From positions 63,938,806-64,002,805 of the forward strand of contig NC_065531.1 in the NCBI RefSeq assembly GCF_020184175.1: 64,000 bases of DNA, in the 5' to 3' direction. Source of the stretch: Aphis gossypii. Taxonomy: Eukaryota > Arthropoda > Insecta > Hemiptera > Aphididae. Every line of letters begins with the position of its first letter. Within the stretch, counting starts at the first letter, position 1. Below the pieces are notes generated by a model. It was not told the origin of the DNA. It ran no database searches and saw only the letters and a list, made by a program, of their open reading frames with translations. A program made the position numbers and the translations under genes. Positions 39,804-52,099 of the stretch are shown here, one piece after another.

Positions 39804-41798
39804 TTAATATCTACGAAACTGTTTTTTGAATCTTTCATAATGAAAATCATCAGTTGCATTATCTTTCTTTTTTCTTTTATCAATATTGTTTTCATCAGAA
39901 TGATCTTGTTTGACTGCAGGTTGTTGTTTATAAACTTTTTTCCCATCTGGTCCTGTTATCTCAATATTAACTAGAATTGAATAATATAGAAAATTAAAAG
40001 TAGGCATAACATTCAAAATTCAAAATTATTTTTATTTAACTTACATCTATTATGTTGTACAAAATTAACAGCCATGTTTGTAGGAACAAACTGTGATGGA
40101 CCATCTTTTTTATTACGCTTATCGCGAATTAATTTCATTTTAGCTTCTTCTGTTGCTTCAATATTTTTTATTTTTGCACTAGTAATAAAAAAATATTATA
40201 AATCATGACATTTATGAAATTGTACAGTTTTATACATACATAAAGTCATATATATTTTAAGATTAACCAAAGTTTTAAATTTGTATTTATCATTTGCTTA
40301 ATATGCTTTGCTAACTTTTAGACCTACCTAGCAATACTACTTAAATCACAATCCAATGATTAAAAACATTATTTTCCAAATTTGCATAAAGATTACTTAC
40401 TCAATTCCTAAATCTACTTCCGGAATACCACTTAACATTTGATTTGATAACATTTCTTCAGATCTGTGAGTGGTTGAGTTTCTTAAATGTGATGGAACAG
40501 CTTGTAAAGCTGCCAATTCTGGTGGGCAATAATTTGATTTATTGAGATTGGCATTATCATCATCTACATCTACTGTTCGTCCAGTTCGTACAGCCACTTG
40601 TTCATCAATATATTTCATCCTGAAAATATATTTTTATTTATTGTATATGTATTTAGTTATATTATACAAAATAATATTGAATATTATTTTCACATTTCTT
40701 CGTCTTCATCTCGTTTATTAGTTTCAGCTGAAAACTGTGTTCCTATTCCAGTATCATACGCATCATCAACTTGAGTTACTTGTCCAGTTTTTAAAGCATC
40801 CATATTTATTAATCCACCAGTTTTTACTTTAAATGGATCAACCTAAATTAAATTTTAATAGTAAATTAATTAGTGATTATAATATAGTAATATGTGCAGT
40901 CGAGTAGAATCTGTATATTATATCTTTTTTTCAGATTGTAAATTTTCAATATTAAATAACTATTCTATCATACCTAATTTGAAACTATTGTTATGTAGCA
41001 GTTAATAAGGTTAAACAAATATTTTATGTATAAGGCAGTAGGTAAGTCACCTTTAAATGTATGTAAAATAAATACAAATTTTAAAAATTACCATCAATTT
41101 TTCTTCTTCTTGAGAGAGTTTTTCCCCTAATGCGAGGCTAATGATATTAACACCATTTGGCCTATCTCTTAGTTTTTGCATAGTTTTCATTTCTTCAAGT
41201 TTACCTCTAAAAATTTGAAAATTCATTATGACACTAGCAACATGATTTACTTAAATAGGTTTTTTGTAATAAATAATAAATTATGCTTACAATATATCCA
41301 CTTCATCTTCTTGTTCATCATCGTCTATTCTTTTCCTTAATGATCGTCCTTTTGATTTTTTTTTTAGCATAACTGGAGACTTTGAACTAAAAATATTAGT
41401 GTAAAATTAAATATTATTTATAAATAGCTTGTTATGTTTATTATACTTTAGACTAATTGGTCAATTATTTTGTTATTACGTTAATGCTATCAATTTTTAT
41501 ATTTTTTCTATATTAATATCAAATATCTTTAAATACTGTAATAACAGTTTAACGTAATATTCGCTTTAAATGTATGAATTTTTTTTTTTGTACACATAAT
41601 ATAAATAAGGTGGGTATTTACTAAACATTTCTATTAAATTTTCAGTAATTTTGTTTAGTAAATAAAAATAATTTATACATAGACAAATTAATGTACAGAT
41701 CTAATCAACACTAACGTATTTGTATTTTCAATGACTTTTTCATCCTGTAAAGGAACTTCAACATTTTGTTTCTTAATAGTTTCATTATTTGTTTCCAT
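39804..41798 (-). CDS. TLS1 family splicing factor (C9orf78 homologue)
   Basis: C9orf78/TLS1 proteins associate with the spliceosome and affect splice-site choice; the fission yeast member was named for telomere length and silencing. Exons 5'->3': 41798-41716, 41386-41291, 41206-41092, 40842-40694, 40619-40401, 40178-40045, 39970-39804; 320 aa, close to human (289). Diagnostic segments are LRDRPNGV, DPFKVKTGGL, FSAETNKRDEDEEM, MLSNQMLSGIPEVDLGI, FVPTNMAVNFVQHNR and the C-terminus ATDDFHYERFKKQFRRY. The N-terminal third is charged and divergent, with a basic KKKSKGRSLRKR run. The start is the first ATG in the only open upstream exon. The gene is divergent from RNF41, 2.5 kb away. Confidence 0.93.
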
Positions 41799-44332
41799 CG
41801 TGGTCTATTAAAATTTTAAATACGTTTAGTTCGTTTTCAATAAAGTTTAAAATACAAAATATAATAAAAATAAATGTCGTAAATTGTATTTAAATTAAAA
41901 ACCAAAACATTACAAGGACTAATTTTGTATTAAAAAATTAATTAAATTATACAATAAACATCAATGTTTAATTTTTAGAATACATTGAACATTCGTTATT
42001 CTAAAACACTTCAGGTTCAAGCTCAAAATTTAAGATTTATAAATATTAAATATTTAACTGTACGTCCTATATAATAAGTTCAGGCCTCACTATTTCCTTA
42101 TCAAGTATAAGTTTGCTTGTATACCAAACTAGCGGTTAAAAATATTCAACCTTCTCTATATGATAACATAATCATAATATTATTATTTATTAAGCAATAA
42201 GCATTAAGCATAGATTTTTTAACTTTTACTAAAACGTTTAATGTCTATGATTATTAGTTACCTATCATAAATTATAATATTAGTTATAATAGTTATTACA
42301 TTATTATTCATTAGCGAGCATTGGCCAATGGCATTATAGGGTCAGTCACGCTCAGAACAATTATTTATATTTTTATGAAATTTGTTAATTGAAGTTCCTT
42401 ATAAAAAATTTACAAAAAAAAAATAGAGCACGTTTTAAAATCATACCACATATACAATTCCCCTAATAAATAACCCCGGAAATTTTTTTAAAAAAAACTG
42501 GAACTCACTACTATTTAGTAGGTGTCGAATGAATCTGATGATGGCAAAGTAATAGTTGTATAAATAAAATACGTGTATTTAATTTTGACCCCCAAAAGTC
42601 TCAACTGGATCCGATTTTCCACCACAAAGCTCCCTTTAAGTTGAAAATTGGACTTTAACTGCTCCAAAACGTGATGACAGACTCATAAAAAAAAACACAT
42701 ATTTTTAAACATATACGTATATACTTACCTACAATAAATAATAATAATTAAAAAAATTATAATATTTTTAGTAATACGATATACCTAACACAAAAAGGGG
42801 GGAGGGATATCAATTTTTTCACAGGGATGATTTACCTTTATAGGTTCTTCCATAAGTGTAACATGCAGATACCAAAGTATTATTAATATGTAACAAATAA
42901 AAAAAGGTATGACAATTTAAAATCAGTAAAATACAATTTAAGACTTTTGTAGCGACTTTCATAGATCATTAAAATAATTTTTCAATTTTCTTAAAATTTC
43001 GGGAGACCCACCCCCTGGCTACGCCACTGTTGTGTAGGTCAGAGATTCCCAACCAGGGGGCCGCGAACTTTATTTAGGATTCCGCGAAATTATTTAAAAT
43101 ATATTTTTTTATTATATTATTTATGCAATAATAATAAAAAATAAAAATATATAGTTAATTTTCAATGTAAAAATTTGTTTTATAAAATACAATATGTGTT
43201 TATACTACATATACCTACATATCTTACTATTTTTTTATATACATATGCACTGCTAAATAAAACCGAAGTAGTTGATAGGATGCCTCCAGATTTTTAGAAA
43301 ATGACTAAGGGTGCCGTGAGTAAAAAAATGTTGGGAACCTCTGGTGTAGGTATTGCGTGTAAGTGATCCACAACCAAGTTAGTTGCATTTACATGGTTCT
43401 AAAAATTGGTATATATCAGTAATAAGTATAGATACAATTTTATACATAGGTAGGTACTCCAGGAATGAGGACATATAATTTTTTATACCTCCAAATCAAT
43501 TTTTCAAACTTTGTATTTGAAAGAGGTGATCACGCACATTTAAGTATTTGACATAGCTCACGATAAAAGAATGACTAAAGAGGTGTAAAATAAGTCTATT
43601 GTCTATACTCTACAGTAGTCTATAATATTATTTGAATTTCCTGTAGACAGACACATAGGTACCTAAATCTAAGAACATTTGAATTAGGAGTGTACAACTA
43701 TGATACAACATAATATTTCTGATTTAATAGATTAGAATAAATTAATACATTGAATTATTTATAGAATTAATTGGGTTTATTCTAAAATTTAAAACAATCA
43801 GTAATATTATATAATAGTTAAAATTTAAATTTAAAATATTATTTTTAACGTCATTAGGTACTTATAGTGTTAATTTACATATTTAATTAATGTATTATGA
43901 TTTATGATAATAAGTATTAACTTAAACTAGTTAAACTTTATAAAATATAAATAAATATAACTTAAAGTTTATACTTTAACTTTATTCACTACCTTACTTT
44001 GTTCGTAGTTGGTAGGGGATCCAATATTCAGTGTCGTTGTTATGGGCGAAACTGTTTCTCTTCGAAATCTGATAATACTATTTTTTTTTATGATAACGAT
44101 ATTAGAAGATTAAAACAAATAAATATAAAATCGTAACATATTAAAGTATTAATTGATTAATTATTAATTAATAATTTGAATATTGGTCATTGCGATTGCT
44201 GTATTAATGATATTTTTTCTTCGGTTTTTCTTGTTTTTTTGGGAATCTTAGAACGTGGTACAGACGAGTAATCAACATATAGAACTCAATTGATGTTGGA
44301 CAAGTCGATAGTTTTAAACTTAATGTACAACT
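41799..44332. other. Intergenic region between divergent TLS1 and RNF41 genes
   Basis: This 2.5-kb region should contain both promoters. It contains an intact hAT-type MITE at 43040-43343. The stretch 42330-43020, with GC-richer patches ending in a GGCTACGCCACTG-type sequence, looks like further transposon debris of uncertain ends. No coding ORF. Confidence 0.55.
43040..43343. mobile_element. hAT-type MITE with perfect 8-bp target-site duplication
   Basis: Ends are CAGAGATTCCCAACC on the left and CAGAGGTTCCCAACA on the reverse-complemented right, close to the CAGNGGTTCCCAA consensus of many hAT families. The octamer GTGTAGGT flanks both sides (43032-43039 and 43344-43351) without mismatch. 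At 304 bp it has no coding capacity. The exact duplication argues for fairly recent insertion. Confidence 0.9.
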
Positions 44333-47300
44333 ATGGGTTTTGATATCATCCGTTTCGTTGGCGAAGTAGATGAAGAGCTTCTCTGCCCCATATGTACTGG
44401 AGTGTTACAGGACCCAGTCCAAGTAAAATATATATATTTGCCTTCACCAAGTATTCCCATTAATAATTTCAAATGCTTCATGTCTCTTTCAAGTTACTCA
44501 AAGTAGTGAAGTCCACATTTTTGATATATCACTGTGCAATGCTTTATTAACTATTTAATTTTTCAGGCACCTGCTTGTGAACACGCATTCTGCAAAGGTT
44601 GTATACTCGAATGGCTGTTAAGACAATCCACATGTCCAGTTGATAGACTTTCCGTCAATGTTCTTCAGTTGCGACCAGTACCACGAATTTTAAAAAATCT
44701 ACTAAACAGGTTGGTGAATACGGTTCCTTAACCAATATGACTTAAACATAGCATCTTGATTTTTTTTGTACCTAATATGGTATTATAACTGAAATATTTT
44801 ATATTTTGTCCTTGTGGTACAGTGTATTATAGCCATAAAAAAAATTAAAATTAAATCTTTATTTTCTCCAAATTAATTCTTTCCTAAATTTAATCAACAT
44901 TTAATGATTATTTTATAACAAAACATTTATTATTTCAAATTCTATTTTTATTTTTACATAATTTTACAAAATAAAAAGAAAAATTGGTGATAAATTTAAG
45001 ATTTGATTGTTGTATATGATAAAAAAAATTTTGATTATATGTTCCAAAGCTAAATATTATTTAAAATATTATAATGAATTAAAATAATTTCTGTTAAATG
45101 AAGACATTAAGTACATAAAAATGAATTGATTTAGTCCCTTATTAGTAAAAGATGGATTCTTGTTTGTTATTCTCATTATTTTTAGAATAGGCTATTTAAT
45201 AATTCATTTTCAATAGAAAATTTGAAAATGAAGAAGAAAATCACTACAGAATTTAAAAATTGGAATTTTAAAATTAATTTTACTTAATATGATAAGTTAA
45301 TATGAATTAGTTTAGACTAAAGTGATAAATTAGCTTAAGCTTGTCTATCATTTACCGTGATCAGGTTCTAGTAAAATAGTACTAGATTGTAGTCATTTAA
45401 TAGACAAACAATGACAGTGTACATAACATAAATGATACACAGTTACTTTTTCTGGATTTGTTCTATACCTTATTCCAACTAAGATTGAACCACTTGGCAG
45501 ACCAAAACTCGTTTGGTTCGCGTATTACCACCACAAAACAATGACCGGCGATAACTGTCAGCCAATTACAGAATGCATAGCTATGGTCTAGGGAGTTAAC
45601 AATGATTGACAGCTCAGTCTGAGTGCACTAAAGCTGTTTATTCTTAGATGGAGTATAAGGTATAGTTTTTTGTGGTCCATTTTGATGTTTAGACGTCAAA
45701 TAACAACCACATATTCAAATTACACAAATTAATAATAAAGAACTTTATAGAAGTAGATAGTTTGAAATCCACTGAATTTTTAAACAAGAAATCTAGTTTT
45801 CAAATCCTTTTAGACTGTTTTGTTGAATATGACTATTTTGATTATTGAGCTCAATACTGAGTTTGGTTTACTGCTAAAAATAAAAATACATTTAGGCATA
45901 TTGTGCCTATTGAGGGAAGTAAAATTATACGCGCATGTCTCATATTATTATAAATTATAATTGTTATGTACAATACATTAAAATAATTCTAATTTATTTA
46001 GATTGTATATTATTTGTGAAAATTCAAGTTATGGATGCCAAAATGTTGTCAAACTAGATACATTAGACTCTCATTTATCTGAATGCGAGTATAATCCTAA
46101 GAGACCATTTCCCTGTGAACAAGGATGTGGTTTAATCATACCTAAAGACGAACATAAGGTCTGTATTTAAAGTAATTTTACCATAGATTAAAATTAATAA
46201 CATAATAGATACATAAAACCAATGCTAGTAATTCACTTGTAGATTGGGGTAAGCGACTTTCCCATATGATGGTGTTAGTATGTCAAATAATAAATATTAT
46301 ATAAATAATTGCATTGGATTTTGTATCTATAATGTTATTTAATCTATTATTTGATATAGATGTGTAACCATCTTGGTTCAACAAAATATTTTTTTTTAAT
46401 TTAATAGGACCATAACTGTGTAAAAGAATTACGAGAATTAGTACAAAAACAACAACAAAAAATAAATGAAATGCATCAAGACATGGCTACATACAGATAT
46501 GAAATGACTGGAATCAAAGATGAAATGAGAATTTTAAAGGTAAAATGTTTATGTTTTGTTTAGTACATATTTTTTGTAAACTATTTCTATTTTGTACTTA
46601 AGGCCCTAAGTCTTAAAATAAGATTTACTTTTGCTCTAGTTCAAAATATATAGTATTTATCTCTAATTGTTTTGTTGAAATAATTCAAAATGTATAGACA
46701 TCTTAAAATAATTTAGGTATATCTTGTTTGATTTTAATTTTAATATAATATATTAAGAATATAGAACTAGAGTTATACTAGGTTTGTCTATCAAAAATTT
46801 ATCAAATTACATCAATTAAAATTCATAAAAACTTTTTATTGATTGGAATACATATTTTCCCCAATAAAAATATATTTTTGAAAATTAGGTATGTTGCTAA
46901 ACAGTGAAAAATAATATTGTACAATTTAATTTGTCTTATTTAGTAAATTTAAATTGTTTTCTCATATTATAACGATACATTATATTCTTATGTCATGTTT
47001 ACTTCTAAACTAGAGTTAATGAATTTATATATTATCTGGTGAATTATTGTATATAACTCAAATCAAATTTTATTACACACTTGAAAATGCATTCATAAAA
47101 TTTGAAATTTGAACAGTTGGAAGTAAATATTTATTCATAAATATTAGTTTACTTAATTATAGTTTATAAATTTAAATGATAAAAATGATAGACATTTTAT
47201 TGTTTAGATAATAAACGAAAAAAATGTTTTTATTTGTTAAAAAAAAAGTACAAAACAAAACAAATTTAACAGTAAATTTTAAAAATATGTAAGCCTTAAG

Positions 47301-50300
47301 GACTTATAATATAATATAGCCTTTGAATTATATATACACAATGATCATAAATATTTTATTGATTATAATCTTAGTGTAATTGCATAGAATAGGAACGAGC
47401 ATTTGGGTTGTGCACAGGCATCGAATTAGGTTTAGATATACTCCATTCATACCATACTTTTGAAGCATCACTAAGGCGCCAAAAATGCACTTTCAACTGC
47501 TCATCTTTCTTTAAGGTCACACTGCTTTTAATTGGGATATAAGCAGGATACCAACTAAACATGCCTGTACTAAATGTTGAAGGTTCAATACTAATATTTA
47601 TATCCTTGTATAAGACTGCATTAAAATATCCAGCAAATCCGTGTAAAATGCAATCCTGTTGTATGTCAAACGTCAGTGTTGTATATCTGTTATTGTTTCT
47701 TTCTAAGTCACTTCTCGGGTGATTAAAAGTGAACAATGGTTGTGCAGGGGATATAATATACATGTTACGCATATTAACTACGTATATTTGTTCAGCATTT
47801 TCATGCAGGTATTCCATAGGTGTATTAGATTTAAACATCTTCATATTACTGAACAGAGTTTGAGATTGTAATGGACTTAAATAAGATGTATACGATGAGG
47901 GAATACAAACACCATCTTTTTTCAAAAGCTTTTGTGCCCCATCTAAACATTCAGGTGAAAGTTCATTGTCACCAAATGAACCCAACAATTCGGATACTAG
48001 TATATCACATTTTTCTTCAAACTCCCATGTTCTCATATCTGCACCAACTACTGTAACCAAATTGTGCCAATAGTTTTCATTGTTATAGTTCAACACATGT
48101 AATGCATTCTCGTTTTTTTCGATCGCATATACTTTAACTGCAACTTTAGACTTATCAGCTGCATTTAGACTAGCATTTACCAAAGGCCCTCTGCCAGCAC
48201 CTACTACACACACTGTCAACACTTCTGTGCTACCACTTTTAACTTTGTCAGTTAATGCTTTGGTTATAGCCTTTTCATATTGTTGATATTTAATTGGATC
48301 TTGTTCAAACACAGCATAAACATTGTTATCCAGGTCGTTGATTAACGGCTGTAGAGGTACTTGTAACAAATCTTCATATCCATAAGAATAACTGTAAAGC
48401 TTATCAGATTTGTTGTTGTCATGAATAAACGACAAATATTCGAAATATGGTTTCACATTTTGATTAGGCTCACCACTTATAAATATACAGGCATCTAAAT
48501 CGAAGAGTTTGTTGATAAACATTTGGTGAGGACGAGAGAGAACAGGAAAACCCGCTTTGTTAGTCAGAAATATGGAAGTGGGAGCAATAACTGCCTTAAT
48601 AGGTTCACCCAGCCAACGATCAAGCTCTTGTTGATCAGGCAAGTCGACACTGAGTTCCAAAGCCAAGCACACAGACCTATGATAGTCACACGCGGCACTG
48701 AATGCTGACCACAACTTCCAAGTATCTGTTGTACCACTGCTGTTGTCATCACTGTCACAAATCCCATTATTATCACCTCTACCACCACATGTCATGGGCA
48801 CTCGTACATAAAAATTTATGAACATATTCTCATGGAGCGCAACATTGACTAGACGAGCCAGGTTGGGCATGCAGCCATTGAGCGGCAACTGGAACATAAT
48901 GGCAAACACATTTAAGTACGATGCATACGAAACCTCTTGCCGAAAGAGCTCAGCGTCACGATCCCTGGCACTGCTGTCTGCCAAATCCAGATTCAGGTGT
49001 TCCGACAACTTCACAACTACCCGGTTCCATGTCTCCGCCTGTAGGATCACATCAGCTCTGCTCACTAATGCTGATCGGTCCAATGTCGTGGCGTCGGGCT
49101 TGAGTTTTGCGTGCACCAGTGGTATGCATGCATAAGAATAGCCCCAATTGTTCAACTGTTGGATACACGCTACTAGATCTGGTACCGATGTGAAATCGAA
49201 ACCGAATTTTATTTGCTTCTTGGACGTGGTCGTCATCGCCATGGTGGGCTGAAAGTGATGGCTACAACCGTTGTCGTTGTTTCAATAATATTAATATTAC
49301 ACGATACCTAAAGTGATGATTGTTTCCGGGTCTTAACGTTCGTCCTGCACTCCAGCCACTAGCAATCCTGCGTACAACAGTTGTTGTTGAATATTTAAAG
49401 TCTTGTATATTGGAATTTATATTTTATAATGTTTTTTTTGGCATTGTTTTCGTTTCGAACACGTTGTTATCATAACGTTTGGTCGGCGCATTCCGGTTAA
49501 AATCATGATTAAAGATATTATACAGGTTGCACATCGCTCTAGAATAAACGGTTTTCAGGTTGATTTACAAAGTGAATGTATAAAACAGATGAAAAAAATA
49601 AGTACTAGCGCTCATGTGTCAAAATTTAGAACTAATTTTGAAGTTTAATAAAAATTTTGATATAATAGTATGATAATATGGTGGGTTTAAATCACAGATC
49701 TATCTATATATATATATATATTTCTTTATTTCTATATTTCTATATATATTAATTCTATCTAGTATAGAAGTCTGTAGTATAAATTATCCTATTCTGTGTT
49801 AAAATTTAAGTTCCGTTATCACTTTCCATTGACAGTGCTATTTCTTGGTGCACGATTTACTGACATTATGATGTTTGCCTAGTGCCCTAGTACAAATTTT
49901 ATGTTCCCACCATATTCTTTATAATTACGATATTTAAAATTAAAATTTTTACAAACGCGGCGATTACCTATCGCTTTGTTTTATTAGTTTAGGTAATTTT
50001 ACGATACTTATCGGTTATCGCGACTACCTAACAAAAAATGTAACCGCCCGAAGAAATATTAAAAATTCAGAAAAAAGTCAAAAATGTGACTGCGCGTGTT
50101 TCGGCACTCGTCGCTACGCTCCGCACAAATCGAAAATGTCCCTCGACTTGCTATGCAACGCCACCTTAAGTAGGTCACAGGGTAAATTATGTCGTAGTAT
50201 ATGGGCAGTGATTATCCTGTGACCTACTTGAGGTGGCGTTGCATAGCAAGTCGAGGGATATTTTCGATTTGTGCGGAGCGTAGCGACGAGTGCCGAAACA

Positions 50301-52099
50301 CGCGCAGTCATATTTTTTGTTGGGTAGTCGCGATAACCAATAGGTACCGTAAAATTACCTAAACTAATAATTAATAAATTAAAGCGATAGGTAATTGTTG
50401 TAGGTGTAAATAAAATAATATGTTCGAAATCGCCGCATTCGTAATTGGCGGGGCGATAAAATTTTTCGTTCCCGTGGCGGGGCGATAACAGACCAGTACC
50501 AAAATAAATATGAATGTATAAGGTATAATATAACATAATTCGTTTTTTGTTCTATAGTTCCATTCACCATGGACATAATGTTTAAAATAAGTAATAAATA
50601 TATTTACATATTTTATTTTCGTTTTAAAATAATACTATTATAATCAAATTATTCAAATTATTGAATAAAAAAAAATTGTATGCGTCTATTTTGGTCTATT
50701 TAGTTAGTAAATGCTAATAGATAATAATATTGACATTTATAGCTCTAAACGTTTTCATAATTCTGTTGCCAAGAATTTTTATTTAATTTATTGAAATAAA
50801 GGAAATGTCGATAAATTGGTAGACTATTTTTTCTTGTGTATAAAATGACAATTAATGATTACTCAAATTGCAAATTAACCATTTAAAAACAACTTGAAAT
50901 AAAGGGTTTCAAAATTCTATTGCATAATATAAACAATATTGCTATTAACGAAGTCGATTAAACTTAAACATTTTAGTAGTTCGGTATTATTGATTCAAAA
51001 AATAATTATAATCATGTTTTAAATAATGAAAATAATGTATGGCTTTGATTTATCTTTAGATGAATTTATAATTAATAGTTATTACTTGACATAATAACTA
51101 ATTAGTATTTTAGTTATTTAATAGATTTCTGGTCAATAATATTATGTTTAAACAAATAAAACATGATTAATAAATAGATAGATTAATCCTCACTTATCTC
51201 TTATTATTCTTAATTACCGAAAACCTTATTTTTATAGATTTATTGTCAATATAAATGAACAAATGACGCATTGTAACTCATTTATATAAAAACTCCGTTA
51301 CTGTGAAAAAGATTTGAACTTATATGATTAATCCACTTTTTTTTTTATCATAAAAATGTGATTTGGTTATAACACTTATAATTAACTATTTTAATATCAA
51401 CCAGACGTCAGTGCGAATAGGATACCATGTTGAGCAAGTCGTGTATCGTTCACTTATTACATTTTCCTGTACAATTAATAGTTAAAATATGGCACTCATT
51501 AAAGGTCATTTATTTTGTTTGCTTTGCTAACAAAAAATAAAATAGAAGGCAGAATGTAATTTTTATTAAATTTAAATTTTTCGTTTCATTCAGGGTTACG
51601 TGCGAGCCTTACGTGTATGCAATCCCAGCGTAAGAGCTGTAACTGATGAGTTGGAAAGAGATGAAATCGAACGCTGGTCAAGTTCTCTTCCTCAAGCCAG
51701 AGTTACTCGCTGGGGAGGAATGATTTCTACGCCCGACGAATACCTTCAAGTATGTAACAACATTAAACATTTATGATTTAATCCATATCGTTTCATTTTT
51801 TAAAAAAAATATTTATCTTGTTCGTTTAGAACAACATAAAACAAGCACTTATCGAAAGTGGCTGTCCTGCTCACATCCTTGATGATCTCGTAAAAAATTG
51901 TCACGAACGAAATTGGCCATCTGGACTATCAAGTCTAGAAACAAGACAACACAACAGAAGACACTATGACCGATATAACTGCAAGCGTATACCTGGGAAA
52001 CAAGCTGTTATCGTTTTGCCTTGTGATAATATTATGGTTAGTGATGACATGATGTCTGAACCAGGTCTCATCATGATTTTTGCTCACGGAATCGAATAA
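44333..52099 (+). CDS. E3 ubiquitin ligase RNF41/Nrdp1
   Basis: RNF41 ubiquitylates receptor tyrosine kinases and other cargo and regulates endosomal sorting. Exons: 44333-44422, 44567-44709, 46002-46158, 46408-46539, 51594-51749, 51830-52099; 315 aa against 317 in human. Order: RING finger (CPICTGVL...CEHAFCKGCILEWL...CPVD, all eight ligands present), a TRAF-like zinc-finger region (SHLSECEYNPKRPFPCEQGCG), a coiled coil (LVQKQQQKINEMHQDM), and the C-terminal substrate-binding domain (ARVTRWGGMISTPDEYLQ ... RIPGKQAVIVLPC ... EPGLIMIFAHGIE). Intron 4 is 5 kb and hosts a complete PRMT5 gene on the other strand. Intron 2 holds a MITE. No abnormality in the coding sequence. Confidence 0.96.
45464..45664. 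mobile_element. MITE-like inverted-repeat element in RNF41 intron 2
   Basis: Imperfect terminal inverted repeats start with TATACCTTAT on both sides: left continues TCCAACTAAGA, right (reverse complement) continues ACTCCATCTAAGA. The 200-bp element is GC-richer than its intron and has no ORF. The target duplication cannot be resolved because the ends are themselves palindromic (TATA), so the superfamily is left open. Confidence 0.55.
47355..47360 (-). terminator. Polyadenylation signal of PRMT5
   Basis: Minus-strand AATAAA ten bases beyond the PRMT5 stop codon. It shows that the nested gene can end its own transcript within the RNF41 intron. Confidence 0.5.
47371..49242 (-). CDS. Protein arginine N-methyltransferase 5 (PRMT5), intronless and nested in an RNF41 intron
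   Basis: PRMT5 makes symmetric dimethylarginine on histones and Sm proteins, normally with MEP50. The single ORF of 623 aa is nearly the human length (637). It has an N-terminal TIM-barrel-like region (to about 285), the Rossmann methyltransferase core with SAM-binding VVGAGRGP (346-353), the double-E loop SELLGSFGDNELSPE (catalytic Glu418 and Glu427), and the Phe that sets symmetric specificity in YAVFEQD (Phe312). The C-terminal beta barrel ends in KVWYEWSISKP...NPNARSY. All key residues are present, so it is likely active. It has no introns although its neighbours are intron-rich, and lies antisense in RNF41 intron 4. The ATG at 49242 is in frame and preceded by a short 5' flank. It may be the sole copy or a functional retrogene; the window cannot tell. 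Confidence 0.96.
   Translation of the reverse strand: MAMTTTSKKQIKFGFDFTSVPDLVACIQQLNNWGYSYACIPLVHAKLKPDATTLDRSALVSRADVILQAETWNRVVVKLSEHLNLDLADSSARDRDAELFRQEVSYASYLNVFAIMFQLPLNGCMPNLARLVNVALHENMFINFYVRVPMTCGGRGDNNGICDSDDNSSGTTDTWKLWSAFSAACDYHRSVCLALELSVDLPDQQELDRWLGEPIKAVIAPTSIFLTNKAGFPVLSRPHQMFINKLFDLDACIFISGEPNQNVKPYFEYLSFIHDNNKSDKLYSYSYGYEDLLQVPLQPLINDLDNNVYAVFEQDPIKYQQYEKAITKALTDKVKSGSTEVLTVCVVGAGRGPLVNASLNAADKSKVAVKVYAIEKNENALHVLNYNNENYWHNLVTVVGADMRTWEFEEKCDILVSELLGSFGDNELSPECLDGAQKLLKKDGVCIPSSYTSYLSPLQSQTLFSNMKMFKSNTPMEYLHENAEQIYVVNMRNMYIISPAQPLFTFNHPRSDLERNNNRYTTLTFDIQQDCILHGFAGYFNAVLYKDINISIEPSTFSTGMFSWYPAYIPIKSSVTLKKDEQLKVHFWRLSDASKVWYEWSISKPNSMPVHNPNARSYSMQLH
49952..50447. repeat. 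Foldback element (long inverted repeat) in RNF41 intron 4
   Basis: Two arms of roughly 200 bases face each other around a 34-bp spacer (50182-50215). The inner 90-100 bases (left about 50090-50181, right 50216-50312) are nearly perfectly complementary, including TCGCTACGCTCCGCACAAAT against its complement. Outer parts remain paired, with a roughly 50-bp insertion in the left arm and about 30 bp in the right. Such structures are typical of foldback DNA transposons, but no family or target duplication is evident. If transcribed in the RNF41 pre-mRNA it would form a long hairpin. Confidence 0.8.

Noticed and set aside
50114..50536. 140-aa minus-strand ORF over the foldback element
   Set aside because: It simply reads through one arm and the flank of an inverted repeat, with no domain.
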